Assembly (NCBI GenBank): GCA_021780625.1
Contig: JAJXYI010000468.1
Coordinates: forward strand, 1 to 20,235
Direction of reading: 5' to 3'
Length of the DNA stretch: 20,235 nt
Source: a bacterium
GTDB lineage: Bacteria; Verrucomicrobiota; Verrucomicrobiae; Opitutales; Opitutaceae
In this document: piece by piece, positions 14,326-20,235 of the stretch
Layout of the letters: each line of letters begins with the position of its first letter
How positions within the stretch are numbered: the stretch's first letter is position 1
Program-made: the position numbers and the translations under genes
Notes under the pieces: model-generated
The model's input: the letters and a program-made list of their open reading frames with translations, nothing else
What the model was told of the DNA's origin: nothing
Databases searched by the model: none

Positions 14326-16266
14326 TCAGGCTTTGCGCGACACTGCCGGGGACGCACCCCGCCAGGCGTGCATGAGCCCGAAAGGCCGGCCAAAGGCCGC
14401 GTAACTCTGTTTCACTACAGGTAGCCACACGCGGTTGAACGCCTGCTCGCCTAGCAGCCAGAAATCGCCGGCGGTCAGGATCTCGTCCCGTCCGGGCCTC
14501 CCGCCCAGTTCCGCGATTTCGTCCCTGAGCTGCCAGTACAGGCCGTGGGCGTGGAAGAGCTGTTCGCGAAGCACGCCGTTGAAGCCGTGCACCTGGAAGG
14601 CGCCCGGAGCCGCGGCGGACCGGACGAACGACCGCCATCCCTCGATCCTGCCGCGTTCGCTCTCTTGCACACAGGAGGCGACCGTAGGCGCGAGGATCGC
14701 GTCGAAGCGCGAAGGTATGGCGCTCGGAACCGCACCGGACCCCAGCGGCCTGATCCATGGCTCGGCAAGCGGCAGGCCGGCGTCCAGCCAACCGTGGATA
14801 TCCGAGATTTGCCATAGACCGACCTCGGGCGGCCGGGCCGTTTCGACTCCTCCAAAATCCGGCCCGAACAGCAGCCAGTGCCCGGTCCGGGGCGCGAGCC
14901 GAAGCGCAAGGCCCGCGGCGAGCAGGCCGAGCAGGGAATCCAGCGCGATGTCGGCTTCATCCACGCCCGGGCACGCAAGGCCGAGGTGATTGCGCCGCGT
15001 GAACGAGAAGCCGGGCAGATCGGCATCGTGGACGTCAGGCCACGCCAGGGGCGTGGTGAACTTCGGGCGGGGCCGGGCGGGTGTGATCTCGAGGTGCGGC
15101 GGGCGCTCCAGCGAGCGGCCATACCAGGTGCGTCTGGGGCGGAAGGCCGCACGCCACGGCGCTGGTTGCGCGCGCCGCGCCCCCAGGCTCGACCAGATCC
15201 ATGCCCCCGGATCGGAATGGGTGAGCAGGCTTTGGACCGAACGTAGCCTCGCGCACTGCCGATCGCGCCGCTTTGGCTCCGTCAGATGGGCGATGCCGGC
15301 CAGCAGTTGCTCCGGATTGTAGCCGCAGCAGTTCCCTATGCGCAGCGTGCGCACGAAACGCCCCGCCGCCGTCTCGCCATGCCCCATCACCAGGATCGGC
15401 ACGTTGGACCGCGCCGCGATGAAGACCACGCGCGAGGGCAGGCTCAGGCGCGAGAAGGCGGGATTGTCGTCGTCGTTGTTCAACTCCCCCGTTGGCACGA
15501 TCACCAGCGGGTAACTGCTCAGCAGGCGCGCAAGCTCCTCCTCGGGAAAAAAGCCCATCACCTCAATGCCGTCCCGGGCGAGTTCCCCGGGATCGGCCTC
15601 CAGCCAGGCCGCCTTCGGTCCGTTGCCGTACCAGTGAACCCGGATGCCCGCGCCGCGCACGGCGCGACGGAGGCGCTCGAAGCGCGGCTTCGTCCAGACG
15701 TTGCCGATCATCGCGCACGTGAAGGGACTGTCCGAGCCGGGTATCCAGTGATTGGGGACAGGGGCCGCTCCGGGCGTCAGCACCGGCGGCATGACGTCGA
15801 GCTTGTGGCCGAATTTCCGTTGGTAGGCCTCGCACAGCTCGGGCGAGATGCCGAGCCGCAGGTCTGCCGCCTCAAGCAGGTCGGCGACCCAGGCGTCGGG
15901 GACTTCCGGCGCAAACACGTTCTGGTCGTCCATGATGAACGCGCACAGCGGGGCGCCGGTGATGCGCTTGGCCAGCACGGCGTGGATGAAGTCCTCGCGG
16001 AAATAGGGCACCGCCAGGATCCGGCGCACGCGGACGGTCGCGAGCAGCGCCCTGAGCCGCGACTCGGTTTCCGCGAGGGGGAGGAAGCGGCTGAACAGTT
16101 CCCAGTGAAGCGATCCGAAGGGCTCCACCCCTCCGTGCTGGCTGGTCGAGCGCAGCGAGATCGCGTTGGCGCTGTCCGGAAAATACCTGCGCAGCAGGAT
16201 GCCCACGCCGTGGTGGTCGTTGATCTCGATGGCCGAGATGAATAGGTCCATGCCCCCGGGGCTCAT
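14326..16266 (-). CDS. Large bipartite GT-B-like protein of unknown specificity
   Basis: This 646-residue protein has two parts. Residues 1-360 look like a GT-B glycosyltransferase: MDLFISAIEINDHHGVGILLRRYFP at the start, ILAVPYFREDFIHAVLAKRI (83-102), a DDQN element (113-116), CAMIGNVWTKPRFERLR (184-200), GIEVMGFFPEEELARLLSSYPLVIVPTGE (233-261) and a donor-site-like loop with SLPSRV (275-280). No clean EX7E motif is visible. Residues about 370-646 match nothing I recognise; they contain a GHWLLFGPDFGG segment and a helical C-terminus. The ATG at 16266 overlaps the GT9 stop by 4 bp (ATGA), which supports this start over the Met at residue 6. Context argues for a glycan-building role; activity is inferred from the N-terminal half alone. 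Confidence 0.72.
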   Translation of the reverse strand: MSPGGMDLFISAIEINDHHGVGILLRRYFPDSANAISLRSTSQHGGVEPFGSLHWELFSRFLPLAETESRLRALLATVRVRRILAVPYFREDFIHAVLAKRITGAPLCAFIMDDQNVFAPEVPDAWVADLLEAADLRLGISPELCEAYQRKFGHKLDVMPPVLTPGAAPVPNHWIPGSDSPFTCAMIGNVWTKPRFERLRRAVRGAGIRVHWYGNGPKAAWLEADPGELARDGIEVMGFFPEEELARLLSSYPLVIVPTGELNNDDDNPAFSRLSLPSRVVFIAARSNVPILVMGHGETAAGRFVRTLRIGNCCGYNPEQLLAGIAHLTEPKRRDRQCARLRSVQSLLTHSDPGAWIWSSLGARRAQPAPWRAAFRPRRTWYGRSLERPPHLEITPARPRPKFTTPLAWPDVHDADLPGFSFTRRNHLGLACPGVDEADIALDSLLGLLAAGLALRLAPRTGHWLLFGPDFGGVETARPPEVGLWQISDIHGWLDAGLPLAEPWIRPLGSGAVPSAIPSRFDAILAPTVASCVQESERGRIEGWRSFVRSAAAPGAFQVHGFNGVLREQLFHAHGLYWQLRDEIAELGGRPGRDEILTAGDFWLLGEQAFNRVWLPVVKQSYAAFGRPFGLMHAWRGASPAVSRKA

Positions 16267-17858
16267 GCGTCGATGGCCGCTGCCTTCTTCGCGGCGGCCT
16301 CGTACTGCCGGGCGAGGTGGGCCGCCAGCTCCTGCTTTCTTGCGAGGGCCGCGCGCGTCTCCTCGAGGCGGGCGGCAAGCGCGGTTTTCTCCCCGTCGAG
16401 GCGTGCGACCAGGGCCTCCAGATCGGAGATGAACGCATTTTGTTCGAGCAGGGTGGCCAGCCGCTGCCTCGCCTCCTCCTTGGTCACCTCGAGGTGGCCG
16501 TCGAGGGCCCGCTTGTCGGCCTCGATCATCTGCTTGGCCTCGTCGATGTCGCCGATGTACCGGGTCTGCTCTTCGCAGACCTTGACGAGGTTGTCGATCC
16601 GCTCCCTCAGGGAGCGCGCGTGCCGTGCGGCCACGCGCGCCATCTCGTCGATCTCGGGCGATGCATGGGCGCCCTCGCACACGATCCCGAAGGCGGCGCC
16701 ATCGAGCGCCGCGCGTGCGGCGTCCAGCACGGTTTCGGGCTCCACCAGGCGCAGGCAGGGAGCGTCGCCAAGGTCGCACTGCCAGTCGCAGCCGAAGCAG
16801 GGCATCGGACGGACAACGGCTGCGCCGCGGGCCGCCCTGGGGATGAAGCGGGGCCAGGTGCCGCCCCCGAACACGCCGACCACGGGCAGGTTCAGCGCGG
16901 CGGCGGCATGCATGGGCCCCGTATCATTGCCCACATAAAGGGCCGCCCGCGCCAGCAGGCCGCACAGCACCTCGAAATCCGCCGTCGTGCGGCCCAGCCA
17001 GACCCGCGCTGTGCCACCGGCCGCGGCCACACGATCCGCGACCTCGGCGACCACCGCCTCCTCGGCCAGCGTCCCGAAAATCAACAGGCCCAGCCCGCGC
17101 TCGCGCTGCAGGTCCAAAAGCACCCGGGCAAAACGTCCGGCAGGCCAGACCTTCAACGCCACGTTGGAGGTGCCCGCCGGACAGCAGGCGACAAAGCGAC
17201 CGTGCTCCAGCGCGTGCCCGGCCAGCAGCGCGTCCGCGGCAGCCGCGGCCCCCGGGGACACCGCAAGCCGGGGCTCCACTCCGGACGCGGCGCGCCCGAG
17301 CAGATACGACGCGCATTCCAGGACATTTTCCCGCTCCCGCTTGTCCGTGGAGAGCGGCACGGTCTCGGGATAGCCGGGGGGCGTTCCGTCCAGGCCTGCC
17401 TTCGCAAGCGAGCGCAGCAGGTCTCCGCCCACCGGAACCGGTCCCAGGGAAATGCGCCGGTTGAATTCGCCCAGAGCGGGGACGGCCGCGTCCCACCATG
17501 TCTTGCGCGTGCACGCCGAGAGCAGCCACACCGGGCCGCCGATGACGCCGATGGCCGTCTTCAGGCGCCCGATCGATTCCCGCGTTGGCGCCTGAAACGG
17601 CGAGGCATCCTCGACGACGTGCCAGAGGATGCCCGAGGGCATCATGCGCGACACCGCGTCCAGGCTCGGCGTGCCAACAACATGGATACGCGTGCGGGAC
17701 CACGCCTCCCGCAGCAGCCGCAGCAGCGGTTCGAACAGGATCAGGTCGCCGATCGAGTCGGGCCGCAGGATGACGATTGCCGCGGGTCCCTCGCCCGATG
17801 CCACGGCGTGGCCCGGGTTGGCGGGCTGCTCGCGGAGGGAGGCATCGGCGGGTTTCAT
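16263..17858 (-). CDS. GT9 (heptosyltransferase-like) glycosyltransferase with coiled-coil tail
   Basis: This 531-residue protein belongs to family GT9, which includes LPS heptosyltransferases using ADP-heptose. Motifs are VILRPDSIGDLILFEPLLRLLR (29-50), CCPAGTSNVALKVWPAGRFA (225-244), GNDTGPMHAAAALNLPVVGVFGG (310-332) and CFGCDWQCDLGDAPCL (354-369). Typical GT9 enzymes end near 350-400 residues. Here an extra segment (about 402-525) is rich in Glu, Lys, Arg, Ala and Leu with heptad spacing, a long coiled coil. The ATG at 17858 leaves the Rossmann motif near residue 29; a longer start would add only Arg/Pro-rich sequence. It is coupled to the next gene by ATGA and follows galE after 208 bp. 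The sugar added is not determined; many GT9 members are not heptose-specific. Confidence 0.9.
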   Translation of the reverse strand: MKPADASLREQPANPGHAVASGEGPAAIVILRPDSIGDLILFEPLLRLLREAWSRTRIHVVGTPSLDAVSRMMPSGILWHVVEDASPFQAPTRESIGRLKTAIGVIGGPVWLLSACTRKTWWDAAVPALGEFNRRISLGPVPVGGDLLRSLAKAGLDGTPPGYPETVPLSTDKRERENVLECASYLLGRAASGVEPRLAVSPGAAAAADALLAGHALEHGRFVACCPAGTSNVALKVWPAGRFARVLLDLQRERGLGLLIFGTLAEEAVVAEVADRVAAAGGTARVWLGRTTADFEVLCGLLARAALYVGNDTGPMHAAAALNLPVVGVFGGGTWPRFIPRAARGAAVVRPMPCFGCDWQCDLGDAPCLRLVEPETVLDAARAALDGAAFGIVCEGAHASPEIDEMARVAARHARSLRERIDNLVKVCEEQTRYIGDIDEAKQMIEADKRALDGHLEVTKEEARQRLATLLEQNAFISDLEALVARLDGEKTALAARLEETRAALARKQELAAHLARQYEAAAKKAAAIDA

Positions 17859-17981
17859 CTCGAAGGGAAAGGGAAAAGGGACTGCCTTTTGAAGGCAAGG
17901 GCGCTTGATGCAGGGATCTTGACGTCGGCGCCGTGCGGGAGCGTCCGATAGGAACGCCGTCGCCCTGCACGCCCCGGGCCT

Positions 17982-18004
17982 CCCCAACCTGGGGCCGCTT
18001 TTTT
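17982..18004 (+). terminator. Orphan plus-strand terminator-like hairpin
   Basis: CCCCA (17982-17986) and TGGGG (17990-17994) form a short stem with a 3-nt loop, followed four bases later by six Ts on the plus strand. No plus-strand gene precedes it. On the minus strand, the direction of the genes here, no U tract follows. It may be chance or may stop antisense transcription. Confidence 0.3.
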
Positions 18005-18066
18005 GGGCGGGGCCGGTCGCGGAAAAAGACGGGAGGGGCGGGCGTGGGCTTGTCGGGCTTCGGCGG

Positions 18067-19134
18067 TCACCCCTGCGCGAACCCGAGCGGATTGAGCGAC
18101 TGCCAGCGCCACGCGTCTTCGCACATGTCGGCGAGTTTCCTGCGCGCAGTCCAGCCCAGCAGACGTGCGGCCTTTCCGGCGTCCGCGAAACACGCTGCCA
18201 CGTCGCCCGGGCGGCGTGGCGCCATCCTGAACGGTATCTGTTTTCCGGATGCCGCTTCGAACGCGCGCACCGCCTGGAGCACGCTCACGCCGCTGCCGGT
18301 TCCAAGGTTGATTGCTTCCGCGAAGGAGCCGCCCGGCGCGGCTGCACCACGGCCGCCCAGCAAAAACCGCACCGCCTCCACGTGCCCTTCGGCGAGATCC
18401 ATGACGTGGATGTAGTCCCGCACGCCCGTGCCGTCGGTGGTAGGGTAATCCGCTCCGAAGATCTGAAGCTCCTTGAGGCGCCCCACGGCCACCTGCTGGA
18501 TGTAGGGGAAGAGGTTGTTCGGTATCCCGTTTGGATCCTCGCCGATCATCCCCGAGGGGTGCGCTCCGACTGGATTGAAGTAGCGGAGCAGCGCGATCTG
18601 CCACGCGGTTCCGGCGGCGTCGCCGCCCAGTCGGGCCGCGATCGCGAGATCGCGCAGCATGTCCTCGATGATCAGCTTCGATCGGCCGTAGGGATTGGTC
18701 GCCGACAGAGGCGCATCCTCCGTGAGCGGCAGCCGCGCGGGATCTCCGTAAACGGTCGCGCTGCTGCTGAAGACGAGGCGGCGACAGCCATGCTGGTCCA
18801 TCGCCTGGATCAGGCGCAGCGTCGATATCAGGTTGTTGTCGTAATAGCTGACCGGCATCCGCACCGACTCGCCGACGGCCTTCAGCCCCGCAAAATGGAT
18901 GACCGCGTCGATCGGGTGCTCATGGAAGATCCGCGCAAGGGTGCGCTCGTCGCGGACATCGGCGGCATAGACGGGCACCTCCCGGCCGGTGATCTGCCGC
19001 ACGCGCGAGAGGGCCTCGGGTTTGCTGTTCTGGAAATTGTCGATGACGACCGGGTGGTAACCCGCCCCGAGCAGCGAGATCAGGGTGTGGGTTCCGATAT
19101 AGCCGGCGCCGCCGGTGACGAGGATGGTGGACAT
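18067..19134 (-). CDS. galE: UDP-glucose 4-epimerase
   Basis: The enzyme interconverts UDP-glucose and UDP-galactose using tightly bound NAD, supplying donor sugars for glycan synthesis in the cytoplasm. The 355-residue length is slightly above the usual 335-345. The NAD loop TGGAGYIG is at 7-14, VVIDNFQNS at 29-37 and HFAGLKAVGES at 80-90. The catalytic site has SSSATVYG (123-130) and Y149-GRS-K153. The substrate region has RYFNPVGAHPSGMIGEDP and ends with a GVRDYIHVMDLAEGH segment. A GGRGAAAPGG insertion near residues 275-285 accounts for the extra length. The gene lies 7 bp after the methyltransferase gene, in the same operon. All key residues are intact and the call is firm; related 4-epimerases acting on UDP-GlcNAc are hard to exclude by sequence reading. 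Confidence 0.95.
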   Translation of the reverse strand: MSTILVTGGAGYIGTHTLISLLGAGYHPVVIDNFQNSKPEALSRVRQITGREVPVYAADVRDERTLARIFHEHPIDAVIHFAGLKAVGESVRMPVSYYDNNLISTLRLIQAMDQHGCRRLVFSSSATVYGDPARLPLTEDAPLSATNPYGRSKLIIEDMLRDLAIAARLGGDAAGTAWQIALLRYFNPVGAHPSGMIGEDPNGIPNNLFPYIQQVAVGRLKELQIFGADYPTTDGTGVRDYIHVMDLAEGHVEAVRFLLGGRGAAAPGGSFAEAINLGTGSGVSVLQAVRAFEAASGKQIPFRMAPRRPGDVAACFADAGKAARLLGWTARRKLADMCEDAWRWQSLNPLGFAQG

Positions 19135-19141
19135 GAGTGGC

Positions 19142-19849
19142 TCAGGTGGGACGGACGGCGAGGATCGCGTGGTTCACGGACAGGCCGAACGATGCGCGCC
19201 GCAGGCGCCGGTCCAGAAATGTGAGCAAAGGCTTGGGCATGACTTGCCACGGGACGAGATGGATGCCTTCGGCCCGCTCGATTCTCAGTCCGGCCGCCCG
19301 AACCTCGCGCTCGAGCGCTCCTGCCCACAGCCAATTTTCGTAGCCCAGATATTTCTTTCGGATTTTCAGGTTCTGGGCGATCCACAGGGACCATTTCCAG
19401 GCGGCGTTTGGACAGGACAGCGCCAGACAGCCGCCGGGAGCGACGTGGTCCGCCAGCGAGCGGATTGCGAGCAGGGGATCCGGCGTGTGCTCGATGACTT
19501 CGGAGCAGAAGACCACATCGAAGAGCTCGGTTCCGAGGGCGGGCTGCAGATTCAGGAGATCGCCGACGCGGGCTTCGGCCGAAGGCACGACTGACCGCAG
19601 GTTTTCGACGAGCTTCGGGGCGATGTCGATCGCCACGTGGCGGCGGGGGCAAAGCGCTGCCAGCCGGCGTGAAAATTCGCCCAGCCCGCAGCCGGCATCG
19701 AGCACAGTTCTGCCTTCGATCCGGTTTCTCAGGAACTCCCCGATCAGCACATCACCCCGGCGCGACGTATCGTAGTCGTCGATAAACGACCGCCATTCGC
19801 GGGCGATCTGATCGTAGGCGAGGTCTTTGACCGTGAGGTCGCGTGTCAT
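19142..19849 (-). CDS. Class I SAM-dependent methyltransferase
   Basis: This 235-residue soluble enzyme is of the UbiG/Methyltransf_11-23 type. Motif I is VLDAGCGLGEFSRRL (49-63). The ribose-binding acidic residue is D75 in HVAIDIAPKLVENL, and DLLNLQPA (97-104) is motif II. FDVVFCSEVIEHTPDP (110-125) is the motif IV stretch typical of small-molecule methyltransferases, and APGGCLALSCPN follows. The C-terminal part has Leu/Arg-rich helices (MPKPLLTFLDRRLRR) that could dock on a membrane, as in lipid- or glycan-modifying relatives. It lies between the ArnE-like gene (24 bp) and galE (7 bp), so it probably methylates a lipid-linked sugar, glycan end or precursor. The substrate is not readable. 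Unlike the 8413-9147 protein, all SAM motifs are intact. Confidence 0.9.
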   Translation of the reverse strand: MTRDLTVKDLAYDQIAREWRSFIDDYDTSRRGDVLIGEFLRNRIEGRTVLDAGCGLGEFSRRLAALCPRRHVAIDIAPKLVENLRSVVPSAEARVGDLLNLQPALGTELFDVVFCSEVIEHTPDPLLAIRSLADHVAPGGCLALSCPNAAWKWSLWIAQNLKIRKKYLGYENWLWAGALEREVRAAGLRIERAEGIHLVPWQVMPKPLLTFLDRRLRRASFGLSVNHAILAVRPT

Positions 19850-19873
19850 GAGGAGTGAGGGCGCGTGTTGAAC

Positions 19874-20200
19874 TTAGCGAACGAGCAGGAAAAAGGAGCC
19901 GATTGCCAGTGCCAAGCCCAGGCCTTGTCGAGGAGAAATCCCTTCCCCCTGCCATACTCCATAGACAAACACGCAGACCACCACGGCGCTGGTCACGGCC
20001 GGGCCGATCCTGCTGATGGGATAGTGCTGAAGCGTCTTCCAATATGTCAGCATGGACAGGCCGTAGCATCCCACGGCGGCAGCCATCCACAGGACCAGCG
20101 CGTGAAAATGCCCGCCCGACTTCGCCGAGCGTTGCAGGCAGATCTGGGCCAGCACGCTCGTCGCGACAGCGAGAAACGGATAGGTGAAGCGAGCCATCAT
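19874..20200 (-). CDS. ArnE-like small DMT/SMR-family membrane transporter
   Basis: This 108-residue protein has four predicted membrane helices (about 5-20, 33-52, 63-82 and 88-106). It belongs to the small DMT/EamA group. The first helix and loop (SVLAQICLQRSAK, 15-27) resemble those of ArnE (SVAGQLCQKQAT). The later YPISRIGPAVTSAVVV segment also matches the ArnE/ArnF pattern, as does a final glycine-rich helix. ArnE/F flip undecaprenyl-phosphate-linked aminoarabinose across the inner membrane. Here it may move a lipid-linked sugar for the GT-C or other transferases. No second (ArnF) subunit is seen in the window. The ATG at 20200 overlaps by 4 bp the likely stop of an upstream gene. A general small-multidrug-resistance role is the alternative, but the glycan context favours the sugar-lipid reading. 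Confidence 0.75.
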   Translation of the reverse strand: MMARFTYPFLAVATSVLAQICLQRSAKSGGHFHALVLWMAAAVGCYGLSMLTYWKTLQHYPISRIGPAVTSAVVVCVFVYGVWQGEGISPRQGLGLALAIGSFFLLVR

Positions 20201-20235
20201 CCGCGCTCCGAGATGAGATAGTGGGGCCGGCGTTT
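20197..20235 (-). CDS. C-terminal end of an upstream gene, cut by the window edge
   Basis: In the minus-strand frame entering at 20235, twelve codons (KRRPHYLISERG) run to a TGA at 20197-20199 that overlaps the next ATG as ATGA. The same junction type joins other genes in this window, so a truncated upstream gene of the same operon is likely. Too little is present to name it; a polyprenyl-phosphate glycosyltransferase would fit beside an ArnE-like protein, but that is a guess. Confidence 0.45.
   Translation of the reverse strand, partial: KRRPHYLISERG

Noticed and set aside
16317..17951. 544-codon plus-strand open frame opposite the GT9 gene
   Set aside because: It mirrors the GC-biased codons of a well-supported GT9 gene and has no recognisable fold or start site.
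1..20235. CRISPR array, tRNA, rRNA, insertion sequence or integrase
   Set aside because: No regularly spaced direct repeats, no tRNA T-arm signatures, no transposase or recombinase motifs were seen anywhere in the window.

Overview
The window is GC-rich (most of it clearly above 60% by eye, with strongly GC-biased third codon positions) and densely coding. It comes from a Gram-negative-type bacterium, as shown by a TonB-dependent outer-membrane receptor, an ADP-heptose-type GT9 transferase and an AlgI-like MBOAT acyltransferase. Shine-Dalgarno sequences are mostly weak. The secreted ParB-like protein beside a TonB receptor, together with the general gene style, fits a Verrucomicrobiota (Opitutales-like) host. 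That taxonomic call is an inference from gene style, not from a marker gene.

Layout. (1) 52-8242, minus strand: a compact six-gene unit, transcribed from MBOAT O-acyltransferase, then SGNH-like protein A, a GT-C-like polytopic membrane protein, SGNH-like protein B, a GT4 glycosyltransferase and finally a secreted GH39 beta-xylosidase-like hydrolase. Gaps are short (20-55 bp) and two junctions are ATGA overlaps. It reads as a surface or exported glycan assembly and O-acylation module. (2) 8413-12382, plus strand: a degenerate methyltransferase-like protein, a TonB-dependent receptor ending in a good intrinsic terminator, and a secreted ParB/Srx-fold (ParBc_2-like) protein. (3) 12383-13126: a 744-bp gap between convergent genes. 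It has lower GC, five or six tandem hairpins and a minus-strand terminator, and is a candidate structured RNA locus. (4) 13127-20235, minus strand: a second glycan cluster. In transcription order it has the tail of a truncated gene, an ArnE-like small transporter, a SAM methyltransferase, galE, a GT9 transferase with a coiled-coil tail, a 646-aa GT-B-like bipartite protein and a GT-A-type transferase with a helical tail.

How the genes fit together. GalE supplies UDP-galactose-type donors. GT9, GT4, GT-A and GT-C enzymes build a polysaccharide or lipid-linked glycan. The ArnE-like protein may move an undecaprenyl-linked sugar. The MBOAT protein passes acyl groups across the membrane to one of two SGNH partners, and the GH39 enzyme may trim the product. 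The most unusual points are the paired SGNH paralogues flanking a GT-C protein next to one MBOAT, the structured convergent intergenic region, the TonB-receptor/ParB-like pair, and the coiled-coil tails on two cluster glycosyltransferases.
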